Part shown: piece after piece, positions 1-8,404 of the stretch
How the letters are laid out: the number at the start of each line of letters is the position of its first letter
Numbering within the stretch: the stretch's first letter is position 1
Assembly (NCBI RefSeq): GCF_022844445.1
Contig: NZ_JALHLS010000015.1
Coordinates: forward strand, 1 to 59,402
Length of the DNA: 59,402 nt
Reading direction: 5' to 3'
From: Hyphomonas sp.
GTDB lineage: Bacteria > Pseudomonadota > Alphaproteobacteria > Caulobacterales > Hyphomonadaceae
Made by a program: the position numbers and the translations under genes
The notes under the pieces: model-generated
The model's database searches: none
What the model was told of the DNA's origin: nothing
Seen by the model: only the letters and a program-made list of their open reading frames with translations

Positions 1-887
1 GCCGCCACAGATCCTGCACCTGCCAGGACGATGCCCGCCGCCGCCGCCGCGGCGGTGCCGGCGGCAGAGCCGGCGCCGAGCTGCGGCGCGCCGGTCACGA
101 GACCGGAGGCGATCCCGGGGCCGAACACACCCATCCAGAGGAAGACCGTGGCGGCGAGGACCGTACCCATCACGTCCGCGAGCGTGATGTCCTCATCGCC
201 CGTGAAGGCGTCCGTGACGGCCGAGAACAGGGTCGATCCGATGCCGATGATGATGGCCAGCACCATGAGCTTTATGCCGGACGTGATGACATTGCCGAGC
301 ACGCGCTCTGCCAGGAACGCCGTCCTGTTCCAGAGCGCGAAGGGCACCAGCACAAAGCCGGCCAGCGTCGTCAGCTTGAACTCGAGGATGGCGATGAAGA
401 GCTGGACAGCGAGGATGAAAAAGGCGGCGAGAATGATGGCCCAGGCGACCAGCAGGACCGCGATCAGGATGAAGTTGTGAAAGAAGGCGACGGGGCCGAG
501 CAGTCCGCCGGCCTCGTCGAGGAGGGGGAGCGCGGCCTCGAACCCGACGCCGGCAATGTAGCCCGGCCGCATCAGGTCGTCCGGCGTCAGGGTCCCGGAG
601 CCGGCCTTGATCCCGAGCGCCGCGAAACTCTCGAACAGGATGGCGGACAGGAGCTGGAAATTGCCGATGAGCCAGGCGAAGAAGCCGACATAGAGTACCT
701 TGCGGATGAGGCCGGCGATGACATCGCTGTTTTCTGAAAGGGCCCAGAAGAGCCCGGCGAGCGTGATGTCGATGGCGATCAGCGTGGTCGTGAGGTAGGC
801 GACATCGCCTGCGAGGAGGCCGAAGCCGGAATCGATATAGGCGATGAAGGTTTCGAGGAACCGGTCGATGACATCCATCTCTTCCAT
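1..887 (-). CDS. trbL: TrbL/VirB6-like conjugative transfer membrane protein (partial)
   Basis: Polytopic inner-membrane protein of a P-type (trb) type IV secretion system, which forms part of the inner-membrane channel. The frame has no stop and runs off the left edge. It opens MEEMDVIDRFLETFIAYID and then alternates hydrophobic helices (for example IAIDITLAGLFWAL, VLYVGFFAWLIG, FILIAVLLVAWAIILAAFFI, LMVLAIIIGIG, VLAATVFLWMGVFGPGI) with an Ala/Gly-rich stretch near the window edge. The ATG at 887-885 lies just after the trbJ stop (893-895), so the genes are co-transcribed. The missing C-terminus and the next genes (trbF, G, I expected) lie outside the window. The call rests on membrane topology and operon position. 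Confidence 0.85.
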   Translation of the reverse strand, partial: MEEMDVIDRFLETFIAYIDSGFGLLAGDVAYLTTTLIAIDITLAGLFWALSENSDVIAGLIRKVLYVGFFAWLIGNFQLLSAILFESFAALGIKAGSGTLTPDDLMRPGYIAGVGFEAALPLLDEAGGLLGPVAFFHNFILIAVLLVAWAIILAAFFILAVQLFIAILEFKLTTLAGFVLVPFALWNRTAFLAERVLGNVITSGIKLMVLAIIIGIGSTLFSAVTDAFTGDEDITLADVMGTVLAATVFLWMGVFGPGIASGLVTGAPQLGAGSAAGTAAAAAAGIVLAGAGSVA

Positions 888-892
888 GACAT

Positions 893-1609
893 TCAGTCCC
901 TGAGAAAAGCGTCCAGGCGGGCCCGCCCGCGCTCGGCTTCGGAGAGTTCACGCGCCCGCTCGATGGCTTCGGCGCGGGCAGCGGCGCCAAGCAGCGCCTC
1001 AACCTGCATCAGCTGCTGGGTGGTCAGGGCGCTGATCTGGTTGCCGGCCTGCAGGGCCTGGAGGTTTCCGGCCGCGCCCTGGCTCTCGGTGATGATACCG
1101 GCCAGCGCGTCGGCGTCGGCGCTGTTGCCAGCGCGCGCCTCAGCCGCAATCAGGAGGACATGCTTGTGGGCCGCGCGGGAAGCCTCCCATCTCGCCCGCG
1201 CGTCCGCCAGGAGGGTTGCGGCGCCGGGCGGCGTTTCGCCATAGGCGTGCGGGAAGGCGGCTTCGAAAGCCGCGTCCTCGGCGTCAACGCTGACGCCGAT
1301 ACCTTCGGCGTCCCGGATGATCGCCTCGATACGGGTGATCCGGTCACGGATGACCGCGTGTGCGACATTGACGGGGAGCGCCTCGAGATCGCGGGCCATC
1401 TTTTCGATCATGTCGATCTCGTGGGTCAGCTGGCGGACCTGGTTGTCGAGTTCCTGCAGCGCGCGGACCGCTTGCAGGATGTTCTGCGCGTGGTTGGCCG
1501 GGTCATAGACAGAGACCTGCGCCGCGGCCGGCGGCGGGAACGCGAGCTGCGGCGCCGAGACGAGGAGTGGAGAAAAGAGGATCGTCAGGCAGGTTTCAAG
1601 GCGCTTCAT
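893..1609 (-). CDS. trbJ: P-type conjugative transfer protein TrbJ
   Basis: Periplasmic VirB5-type component of the trb secretion system, about 238 aa. The start chosen is the ATG at 1609, which opens MKRLETCLTILFSPLLVSA. That gives a normal Sec signal peptide ending near PPPAAAQ, whereas the longer upstream frame overlaps trbE heavily and is Arg/Pro-rich noise. The mature part begins VSVYDPANHAQNILQAVRAL, a typical TrbJ opening, and is mostly helical with heptad-like segments (LQELDNQVRQLTHEIDMIEK) and a charged C-terminus. The start overlaps the end of trbE by 14 nt and the stop is followed within 6 nt by trbL, so this is an interior operon gene. Confidence 0.87.
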   Translation of the reverse strand: MKRLETCLTILFSPLLVSAPQLAFPPPAAAQVSVYDPANHAQNILQAVRALQELDNQVRQLTHEIDMIEKMARDLEALPVNVAHAVIRDRITRIEAIIRDAEGIGVSVDAEDAAFEAAFPHAYGETPPGAATLLADARARWEASRAAHKHVLLIAAEARAGNSADADALAGIITESQGAAGNLQALQAGNQISALTTQQLMQVEALLGAAARAEAIERARELSEAERGRARLDAFLRD

Positions 1610-4061
1610 CGACTGTCTCCATCCGGCAGGTGTCCTGGCTTGCCGCTTCCGCGCCCGGCCAGGCCGGCAGCAGGTCTGCGGCCCAGCTGAGGTCCTGTAA
1701 CCGCAGCCAGGCATCGGCAAAGCCGCCGGGGCCTTCTGCCTCGGCAGCCTGCGTGATCCGGGCCTGGTCTTCGGGCGTGGAGGCTGCGCAGAAGGCGCGT
1801 GCGACAGGGCCGAGCCCGAGTTCGAACAGGCGGTTGCCAAGCGGCGAGGTAAAATAATAGTCGCGCTTGGGTACCGCTTCCGAGATCAGGTCCACCTGGC
1901 GTGCATTCAGCCCGAACCGGCGATAGGTGGCGGCCTGCACGGGCTCGCGCGCGCGCTCACTCGGAAGGAAGATACGCACCGGGCAGGCATCGATGACGGC
2001 CGGCGCGATCGCGGCGCGCTCGATATCGGCGAGGGACTGGGTTGCAAAAACCACGGCGACATTCCGTTTACGGAGCGTCTTCAGCCAGTCACGGATCTGG
2101 GGCGCGAACACCGGATGATCGAGGTAGAGCCAGGCTTCGTCGAGCAGGAGGAGGGTCGGCCGCCCGTCGAACCGGTCGGCCAGCCTGTGAAAGAGGTAGG
2201 TGAGCACCGGTCCCGCGGCGGCGGGATACTGCATCAGGGCTTCCAGTTCGAAACAGGCTAGCCGGCTGAACGCGAGCTCGTCCGCGTCGCCGTCCAGCAG
2301 GCGGCCGTAAGGGCCTTCGAGGGTGAACGGAGCGAGCGCCGATTTCAGCTCGGGCAACTGGACGAGGAGGCTGAGGCCGGTGAGCGTCCGCTCGGCTTCG
2401 GGCGCGCCGGCAAGCGCCATGACCGCTTCCCAGATCGCCGACTTTTGGCGCGGCTCGAGGTCGAGGCCTTCGGCGCGGCAGAGGCCGGCGAGCCAGTCGG
2501 CGGCAAAGGCCGCGCCGCGCGGCGTGTTGACGTCGCGGAGGGGCTGAAGGGCGGCGCGCCCGCCGGCTGCGAGCGCCATCCAGGTTCCGCCCATCGCCAG
2601 CATGGCCGCTTTGGCAGAGCCGCCCTTGTCAAACATGAACACCTGGGCGCCGCGGTAACGTGTCCATTGCAGGGCAAGGAGCGACAGAAGCACGGACTTG
2701 CCGGCCCCGGTCGGCCCCACAATGAGCGTATGGCCGACATCACCGGCATGCAGGTTGAGCCGGAACGGCGTCGTGCCGTCCGTACGTGCCTCGATGAGGG
2801 CCGGCGCGCACAGGTGCGCGTTGCGCGCCTCGCCGGCCCAGACCGCAGACAGGGGAACAAGGTGGGCAAGGTTCAGTGTACTGATCACCGGGCGGCGGAC
2901 ATTGGCATAGGCGTGGCCGGGCAGGCTGCCAAGCCAGGCTTCGGCCGCATTGAGCGTTTCGCGGATGACGGTGAACCCGCGCGTGTTGAGAACCCGCTCG
3001 GCGGCGCGCAGGCTTGCGGCCGCGCGCGCCGGATCCGGGTCGGCGACGGTGAGGGTCGTCGTGACATAGCCGTAGGCCACAAAATCGCTGCCGAGTTCCT
3101 GGAGAGCGGCGTCGGCGTCGGCGGCCTTGTTGGCGGCGTCATTGTCGACGAGGACGGTTTCTTCATGGAAGAGCGTCTCGCGCACCAGCGCGCTGACGGA
3201 CTTGCGCTTGGCAAACCAGTGCCGGCGTTTGCGCGTCAGGAGCTTCAGCGCGTCGGTTTTGTCGAGGGCGATGAAGCGCGTCACCCACCGGTAGGCAAAG
3301 CCCTGGCGGTTCAGTTCGTCGAGCAGGCCCGGGAGCGTCGTACCGGGGAATCCGAGAACGCTGAGCGTGCGCAGGTGCGCCTCGCCGATCGCCGGCTCGA
3401 GGCCGCCCGTGAACGGCTCGTCGGCGAGGAGCGCGTCCAGGAAGACCGGGAGTTCGGGCGTCGCCACGCTGTGCGGGCGCGATGACACGGTCGTGTGGAG
3501 GTAGGTGAGCGTCTCGTCGTCGCTGAGCGGCGTGATCTCGGCCAGCGTTCCGTCAAGCAGGTCAAGCACCTGGCCGGCACGGGTCTCGAACTGTTCGAGC
3601 GCCTGGCGCCAGCCTGCGCCTTCCGGGCGCGGCGGGCGTTCGACCAGCATCTGCTCGGCCCGGCCTTCGGCATCCGGCGGGGGCAGCCAGAGGAGGGTCA
3701 GGTAATACTCGCTCTCGAACCGGGCCCCCGCTTCGTCAGCCGCTGCAGCGCGTTCCTGGTCGACGAGCCAGGCGGCAGCGTTTGCGAACCTGTCCTCGCC
3801 ATAGCGCCCGGCGCTGCGCCGGACCGCTTCGAAGAACAGCGCCCAGCCCGAGCCGAACCGGCGCAATACATTGTTGACGCGCGCGGAGACAGCGACGAGC
3901 TCTTCCTCGGTGGAGCTTTCCAGGTCCGGGCCACGGTACCGGAAGCTTGTCTGGAAGCTCCCGTCCTTGTTGAGCACGATGCCCGGCGCGACAAGGCAGG
4001 CCCAGGGCAGGTAGTCGGCAAGCAGGCGCGGCTTGCGGGCGTACTCGGCAAGGTTCAGCAT
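1596..4061 (-). CDS. trbE: Conjugal transfer ATPase TrbE (VirB4 family)
   Basis: Large VirB4-class ATPase (821 aa, the usual family length) that powers assembly and substrate transfer of the conjugation apparatus at the inner membrane. The N-terminal CagE/TrbE/VirB4 domain covers roughly residues 1-420. A Walker A motif GPTGAGKS sits at about 449-456 and a Walker B motif TLLLLDEAW at about 650, followed by the conserved VFATQS segment. The start at 4061 (MLNLAEYARKPRLLADYLPW) matches TrbE proteins and overlaps the trbD end by 7 nt. The 3' end overlaps trbJ. Confidence 0.95.
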   Translation of the reverse strand: MLNLAEYARKPRLLADYLPWACLVAPGIVLNKDGSFQTSFRYRGPDLESSTEEELVAVSARVNNVLRRFGSGWALFFEAVRRSAGRYGEDRFANAAAWLVDQERAAAADEAGARFESEYYLTLLWLPPPDAEGRAEQMLVERPPRPEGAGWRQALEQFETRAGQVLDLLDGTLAEITPLSDDETLTYLHTTVSSRPHSVATPELPVFLDALLADEPFTGGLEPAIGEAHLRTLSVLGFPGTTLPGLLDELNRQGFAYRWVTRFIALDKTDALKLLTRKRRHWFAKRKSVSALVRETLFHEETVLVDNDAANKAADADAALQELGSDFVAYGYVTTTLTVADPDPARAAASLRAAERVLNTRGFTVIRETLNAAEAWLGSLPGHAYANVRRPVISTLNLAHLVPLSAVWAGEARNAHLCAPALIEARTDGTTPFRLNLHAGDVGHTLIVGPTGAGKSVLLSLLALQWTRYRGAQVFMFDKGGSAKAAMLAMGGTWMALAAGGRAALQPLRDVNTPRGAAFAADWLAGLCRAEGLDLEPRQKSAIWEAVMALAGAPEAERTLTGLSLLVQLPELKSALAPFTLEGPYGRLLDGDADELAFSRLACFELEALMQYPAAAGPVLTYLFHRLADRFDGRPTLLLLDEAWLYLDHPVFAPQIRDWLKTLRKRNVAVVFATQSLADIERAAIAPAVIDACPVRIFLPSERAREPVQAATYRRFGLNARQVDLISEAVPKRDYYFTSPLGNRLFELGLGPVARAFCAASTPEDQARITQAAEAEGPGGFADAWLRLQDLSWAADLLPAWPGAEAASQDTCRMETVDEAP

Positions 4062-4309
4062 GCAAGATGCTCCCTGTGGCGGGCCGCTCTCAGCGCAACG
4101 GACAGGAATTCCGGATCGATCCTGGCGAGGAAGACGGCCGCCGAATGCAGGAGTACCCAGGTCACAAGGCCCGGGATCCAGAGGCGCAGCCCGAGCGCCA
4201 GCACGGCGGCGAGCGTGCCGATCGTGATTGCGGCCGCGCGCGGCGCGCCGGCGATCAGGATCGGCTCGGCAAGCGAGCGGTGGAGGGGGATCTCATAGCC
4301 CTCGGTCAT
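4055..4309 (-). CDS. trbD: Conjugal transfer protein TrbD (VirB3-like)
   Basis: Small inner-membrane protein of 84 aa opening MTEGYEIPLHRSLAEPILIA. The E-x-P-x-H-x-S-L segment is typical of TrbD/VirB3. Two hydrophobic segments follow: AITIGTLAAVLALGLRLWI and LVTWVLLHSAAVFLARI. The ATG overlaps the trbC stop (4306) by 4 nt and its end overlaps the trbE start, indicating translational coupling. In P-type systems this protein works with TrbE and the pilin TrbC. Confidence 0.9.
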   Translation of the reverse strand: MTEGYEIPLHRSLAEPILIAGAPRAAAITIGTLAAVLALGLRLWIPGLVTWVLLHSAAVFLARIDPEFLSVALRAARHREHLAC

Positions 4310-4641
4310 GGCAGCAGCGCGCCGCCGCCGAAGGCGAAGAAGGTCAGGAAGAAGGATGTCGCCGCGAAGGCGATCGAGAGGCCGAACACGATCTGGATCA
4401 GTTTGCGGAAGCCTCCCGAGGTCTCGCCGAAAGCAAGCGTCAGGCCCGTCAGTGTAATGATGATCACGGCGACGATCCGGGCGACCGGGCCTTCGATGGA
4501 CTGCAGGATCTGGTCAAGCGGGCCTTCCCAGGGCATGCCGGAACCGGCGGCGTGGGCGGCGGGCGGCAGGGCGGCTACGCAGGTGAGGATGAGGGCGCAC
4601 TGGAGGCTTCGGTTCAGGGCGTCAGCGGTACGGTAGAGCAT
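4306..4641 (-). CDS. trbC: Conjugal transfer pilin precursor TrbC (VirB2-like)
   Basis: VirB2-family major pilin precursor, 111 aa. An N-terminal signal region (SLQCALILTCVAALPPAAHA) is followed by a short polar stretch (GSGMPWEGPLDQILQSIEGP) and two hydrophobic helices, IVAVIIITLTGLTLAF and LIQIVFGLSIAFAATSFFL, the standard VirB2/TrbC layout. It lies 12 nt downstream of trbB and overlaps trbD by 4 nt. Confidence 0.9.
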   Translation of the reverse strand: MLYRTADALNRSLQCALILTCVAALPPAAHAAGSGMPWEGPLDQILQSIEGPVARIVAVIIITLTGLTLAFGETSGGFRKLIQIVFGLSIAFAATSFFLTFFAFGGGALLP

Positions 4642-4653
4642 GGGACCTGCCTT

Positions 4654-5634
4654 TCAGTGGATAAGCGCCAGGTCCGGCGCAGCGAGTGGCTCGGTGCGGT
4701 AACCCGTTTCGTCGAAGCCAGTGACCCGGAGCGCCTCTTCGACGCGGCGCACGCCGCCGGCCCGCGACAGGAAAACGATGACATCGATCGCCTCGCCGAT
4801 GAGGCCAATCGGCAGGCTGGTCGTCACTTCGGCAACGAGCTGCTCGAGGCGCGAGAAGACGCCTTGCGCGGAATTGGCGTGCAGCGTGGCAAGCCCGCCG
4901 GGGTGCCCGGTATTCCAGGCCTTGAGGAGGTCGAGCGCTTCGCCGCCGCGCACTTCGCCGACGATGATGCGGTCCGGGCGAAGGCGGAGCGTCGAGCGCA
5001 CGAGGTCGCGCAGGGAAACGCTGCCGGGCTGCGCGCGCAGCTGGGTGACGTCCGGCGCCGTGCAGGCGAGTTCGCGCGTGTCCTCGAGGATAACGATCCG
5101 GTTTGCAGCGAGCGCCGGCTCGGTGAGGAGCGCGTTCGCAAAGGTTGTCTTGCCCGACGAGGTGCCGCCCGCGATCAGGATGTTCAGGCGGTCGGTGAGC
5201 GCCTTGCGCAGGGCGAGCGAGACCGCCGGTGCCAGGACGCCGGACTGGACATAGTCATCAAGGCTGAACGGCGCGGGCGCGGGTTTGCGGATGGCGAAAC
5301 AGGGCGCTTCAGAGATGGGCGGTAGGATGCCTTCGAAGCGTTCTCCCGTGCCCGGAAGCTCGGCAGAGACGATCGGGCGCAGCCGGTCGCAGGGCGCGCC
5401 CGCGGCGGAGGCCACAAGGCGGATGATGCGTTCGCGCTCCGGCGCGCCGAGGCGGCCGGCGGCCTGTACCAGGCCGCTACCGGCGCGCTCGATCCAGACC
5501 GATCCGTCCGGGTTGGCGATGATCTCCTGGGTGTCGGCCGCCTCCAGCGCCTCGCGGACGGGGCCTTCGAAGGCTGTGCGCAGCATTGCCTGCTGGCGGG
5601 CGCCGGTCTCGGGTGATCTCGAATGCGCCAGCAT
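4654..5634 (-). CDS. trbB: P-type conjugative transfer ATPase TrbB (VirB11 family)
   Basis: Hexameric VirB11-type traffic ATPase, 326 aa, first gene of the trb operon. The N-terminal NPDGSVWIER motif (about 41-50) is typical. Walker A GGTSSGKT is at about 156-163, and the Asp box ILEDTRE and the GEVRGGEALDLL and TLHANSA motifs follow in the expected order. The ATG at 5634 is preceded by AGGGAGG about 9 nt upstream. No relaxase or coupling-protein gene lies upstream in the window; the next gene is an unrelated channel protein. A hairpin-forming sequence lies just upstream (5645-5662). Confidence 0.95.
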   Translation of the reverse strand: MLAHSRSPETGARQQAMLRTAFEGPVREALEAADTQEIIANPDGSVWIERAGSGLVQAAGRLGAPERERIIRLVASAAGAPCDRLRPIVSAELPGTGERFEGILPPISEAPCFAIRKPAPAPFSLDDYVQSGVLAPAVSLALRKALTDRLNILIAGGTSSGKTTFANALLTEPALAANRIVILEDTRELACTAPDVTQLRAQPGSVSLRDLVRSTLRLRPDRIIVGEVRGGEALDLLKAWNTGHPGGLATLHANSAQGVFSRLEQLVAEVTTSLPIGLIGEAIDVIVFLSRAGGVRRVEEALRVTGFDETGYRTEPLAAPDLALIH

Positions 5635-5644
5635 CTCCAGCGGC

Positions 5645-5662
5645 CTCCCTGTTGGCAGGGAG
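5645..5662. repeat. Inverted repeat in trbB leader
   Basis: CTCCCTG and CAGGGAG form a perfect 7-bp stem with a 4-nt loop, followed closely by a second potential hairpin (CAGGC...GCCTG, about 5666-5680). It overlaps the AGGGAGG ribosome-binding site of trbB on the minus strand, so folding of the leader could mask that site. The structure is seen in the sequence; the regulatory role is inference. Confidence 0.4.
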
Positions 5663-5845
5663 TGTCAGGCAGGCAGCCTGCGCCCGGAAGCCGGAGCCCA
5701 GGGATGGCGGGGGCAGCCGAGGGAAAGACTGGGAAGCCAGGGGCAGGGGCGCGTGGCACAGGAGCGGGCCGTCAGTCCCCGGATGAATACGGGGCCGGCT
5801 ATCGCCAGCCCGACCGGTGCGTGTGCGCGCCCGGTCCTGGCGCCC

Positions 5846-6307
5846 TCATTTGCGTTCCAGCCAGTCGTGTTCGAGGAGGCGGAGGCGGGAATTGACACCG
5901 AGCAGGAACGTCGTCGACCAGGCGAACAGGATGACGCCGTTGGCGGCCTCGATGGCGCTCAGCAGTCGCCAGCGCGGGGAGAGGACAATGTCGCCGAAAC
6001 CGAGGGAGGCGAAGGTAACGGTCGAGAAATAGAGGGCTTCCTCGAGAAGGTGCATCTCCCCAAGGACGAGGTAGAGCGAGGCATAAAGCCAGATCTCCAC
6101 AGTGTGGAGCCCGAAGATGCCGAACACGACGAGCAGGATCAGGGCCGCCTGGCCCATCCGGTTCTCATGCGGCCTCAGGCGCTTGCCGCTGCGCTGCATG
6201 AGATAGGTCAGGAGGATGAACCCCCAGAAATGGACGAGCACGGTAACCGCGACCATGCCGCTGGCGACGAGGAGGTTTTCGGCGAGGTGGATCAGTTCCT
6301 GAGACAT
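5846..6307 (-). CDS. Two-pore-helix-type K+ channel-like membrane protein
   Basis: A 153-aa protein from the ATG at 6307 (MSQELIHLAENLLVASGMVA). The longer upstream frame is low-complexity and was not used. It has three hydrophobic segments and a pore-like loop, TFASLGFGDIVLS. The GFGD matches the K+ channel selectivity filter (TxG[YF]GD class) and is followed by the last helix (ANGVILFAWSTTFLLGV). The family match is Ion_trans_2. It stands alone, convergent with nothing and about 210 nt from trbB, so it is probably chromosomal or cargo rather than part of the secretion system. Ion selectivity is inferred from the filter only. Confidence 0.75.
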   Translation of the reverse strand: MSQELIHLAENLLVASGMVAVTVLVHFWGFILLTYLMQRSGKRLRPHENRMGQAALILLVVFGIFGLHTVEIWLYASLYLVLGEMHLLEEALYFSTVTFASLGFGDIVLSPRWRLLSAIEAANGVILFAWSTTFLLGVNSRLRLLEHDWLERK

Positions 6308-6587
6308 CACATTCCGGGTACACCGGATCGTTGGGCTTCGAAAGCGGCCGCCGGCGAAGAATTGCAGAAGAGCCGGCTCGGCGGCACGGGGTATCTGCCG
6401 GAGCACGCAGATAAGGCAGCCTCAGTCGAGACAAGAAATGTCCCTCGCCGTGACCTTCGGCCGTTTCAGTCCGCACAATATCCCGCGGCTCAGTGTCTTG
6501 AATCACACTGGTCGAGGCGGCGACGTCGTGTGCATCACGGGTAACGCAGATTTCGCCTGGTCACTGGGGCAGCAACTTGCCCATGCC

Positions 6588-7580
6588 TCAAGCCCAGTGC
6601 ACGCCAAGCGCCTGCGCTGCGCGTTCAAGCGCCCAGTAGGTTCCGGCAATCCCGACGGTATAGGCTCCGGCATGTCGCAGCAAAGAAAGCTGGCCTGGCC
6701 GAACCTGTTTCACCAGCCAGCCTGTCAGGAGCAGAACGCCGATCACGGCGATCTGGCCCAGTTCGACGCCGAGATTGAAGAGCACAAGTGCGAGGACCTC
6801 AGTGCCTTTCGGGAGTCCGATTTCGGCGAGGGCGCCCGCAAAGCCGAAGCCGTGAATGAGACCGAAGCCGAAGGCAATCGCCCAGGGAAAGCGGGCACTC
6901 AGCCCTTCATCCCCGCGCATGCGGCGGATCGATTCAAGTCCGATCAGCGCAATCGACAGGGCAATCACGATCTCGACCGGTGTTCCGGGCAGCTGGACGC
7001 CCGCGAGCGCCGCCAGCGACAGCGTTACCGAGTGCGCAAGCGTAAACGCGGTTGCCGTCGCAATCAGTTGGCGCTGCTGTACGAGCAGGACAAGTCCGGC
7101 AACGAACAAGAGGTGGTCCCATCCGAAGAGAATATGTTCGACACCAATCTGCAGATAGGCAAGCACGCCGGGATTGCGTTCGCTGGCAATCGCGACTGAC
7201 GCCGATCCAGGACGCAGCACCGCCGAGAATGTCTTTCCGTCCGTGGTCTGGAGACGGAGGAAGACGTCGGTCATCGTGCGTTCCAGGCCCGCAATCTCGA
7301 TCAGCCTGTTCTCAAGTGAGCACGACACCGTGAAGCGGCGCACCAGAGCGCCGCCGACATTTTCGGCTGCCTCTGCGCTGCGTACGCAGTCCTCGGGAAA
7401 AACCGGCTCGAGTCTCAGGATCCGCTCGCCCAGGATTGGCTGCTTCCAGATCACGGCGTAAACCTGATCACTCGTTTGTGCGATGTCGAGATAGGCCGGC
7501 CTGACCTCATGTGCCCGTGCTGCCCCGGCCGCCAGGCAGCCCGCCAGCAGCAGAATGACGATCCGCAAGCAGGCGATCAC
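6588..7580 (-). CDS. HupE/UreJ family membrane protein
   Basis: A 330-aa protein with a signal peptide (IVILLLAGCLAAGAARA), a periplasmic beta-rich N-terminal domain (about 24-135) and a C-terminal HupE/UreJ membrane domain. The hallmark IGVEHILFGWDHLLFVAGL with its H-x(6)-DH metal-type motif is present, followed by helices containing TLAHSVTLSLAAL, GLESIRR and GFGLIHGFGFAGAL. Characterised HupE/UreJ relatives move Ni or Co, but this large secreted-domain subtype has no assigned substrate. It overlaps the upstream PPIase gene by 4 nt (7577-7580), so the two are translationally coupled and the three-gene DUF3604-PPIase-HupE unit probably acts together. Confidence 0.88.
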   Translation of the reverse strand: MIACLRIVILLLAGCLAAGAARAHEVRPAYLDIAQTSDQVYAVIWKQPILGERILRLEPVFPEDCVRSAEAAENVGGALVRRFTVSCSLENRLIEIAGLERTMTDVFLRLQTTDGKTFSAVLRPGSASVAIASERNPGVLAYLQIGVEHILFGWDHLLFVAGLVLLVQQRQLIATATAFTLAHSVTLSLAALAGVQLPGTPVEIVIALSIALIGLESIRRMRGDEGLSARFPWAIAFGFGLIHGFGFAGALAEIGLPKGTEVLALVLFNLGVELGQIAVIGVLLLTGWLVKQVRPGQLSLLRHAGAYTVGIAGTYWALERAAQALGVHWA

Positions 7581-8401
7581 GGTGCGGCGCCCTCAAGCTC
7601 GACCTTGTAGCGGGCGACAATGTCCGACACCGCTTTGGCGTTTGCGCGAAGGCGCGCCTCGGCCCGCCACTGTTCAAGAACGTCGTCGCGCACCGCTTCG
7701 AAATCCGGAGACTCTGCCGGAGAGACTTTTGTCACGCGGACAAGATGTGTGCCGAGCGCCGAGTTCAACGGTCCATGCCAGGCGGTGCCGGGCGGCAGTG
7801 TGGCCAATGCCTCAGCAAACTCAGTCCCGAAAAGTCGGGCGACTTCCCGGACCGGGAGTGCGCCGTACTGGCGTTGCAGCATGAAGGCATCGCCCTGGCC
7901 AAGCCAGTCGGTCGATGGCCTGGTTTCAAGCGTGGTCAGCGCCTGCGCGGCGCGCGGATCAGAGGCCTGGCGAAAGTAGACATGGTCAAAGCTGAACGTC
8001 GCGGGCAGGTCAAAACGTGCATGATTTTCGTCGAACCAGCGCCGCAGCTCGGCCGGGCCGGGGTCGGCCGGGTTCGCCAGATCATCCACCATGAAACGCA
8101 TCTTCTGCGCCAGGCGTCGCTCGACGACGACGTCGCCGTCTTCAAGGCCGAGACGCCTGGCTTCGCGCGCCAGAGCCAGTGTTTCGACCTGGTCGATAAC
8201 CAGCGCCCGCAGGTCGTCCGGGCCCGGCGGTGCGCCGGTTTCCGCGGCATAAAGAGAAGCGAGCCGTTCGATATCGGCCCGGCTGAGCCGGATGGTGTCC
8301 TCGCCGCCATTGGACGGAATGACGAACGGGGCGGCGCCGAAAACCAGCAACGCTGCTCCAACGAAGTGAACGAGCGGATCGCGAAGGAGTTTCTGAAACA
8401 C
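7577..8401 (-). CDS. Membrane-anchored PpiC-type peptidyl-prolyl isomerase
   Basis: A 274-aa protein with a single N-terminal membrane anchor (FVGAALLVFGAAPFVI), then a SurA/PpiD-like helical chaperone region and a C-terminal parvulin-like part (about 140-240: FSFDHVYFRQ, DPRAAQ, YGALPVREVARLFG, LPPGTAWHGPLNSALGTHLVRV). A periplasmic foldase role follows from the family. It lies 3 nt downstream of a DUF3604 lipoprotein gene and overlaps hupE by 4 nt, so it may be a dedicated foldase for those exported neighbours (inference). Confidence 0.85.
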   Translation of the reverse strand: MFQKLLRDPLVHFVGAALLVFGAAPFVIPSNGGEDTIRLSRADIERLASLYAAETGAPPGPDDLRALVIDQVETLALAREARRLGLEDGDVVVERRLAQKMRFMVDDLANPADPGPAELRRWFDENHARFDLPATFSFDHVYFRQASDPRAAQALTTLETRPSTDWLGQGDAFMLQRQYGALPVREVARLFGTEFAEALATLPPGTAWHGPLNSALGTHLVRVTKVSPAESPDFEAVRDDVLEQWRAEARLRANAKAVSDIVARYKVELEGAAP

Positions 8402-8404
8402 GGA

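Noticed and set aside
193..1002. 269-aa minus-strand frame in the TrbL region
   Set aside because: It is Arg/Pro/His-rich shadow sequence; another frame of the same strand encodes the hydrophobic TrbL protein without any stop to the window edge.
2445..3485. 346-aa plus-strand frame opposite trbE
   Set aside because: Entirely antisense to trbE, which has Walker motifs and full family length.
4228..5325. 365-aa plus-strand frame opposite trbB-trbC
   Set aside because: Antisense to genes with clear motifs; repetitive Arg/Glu/Ala composition typical of high-GC shadows.
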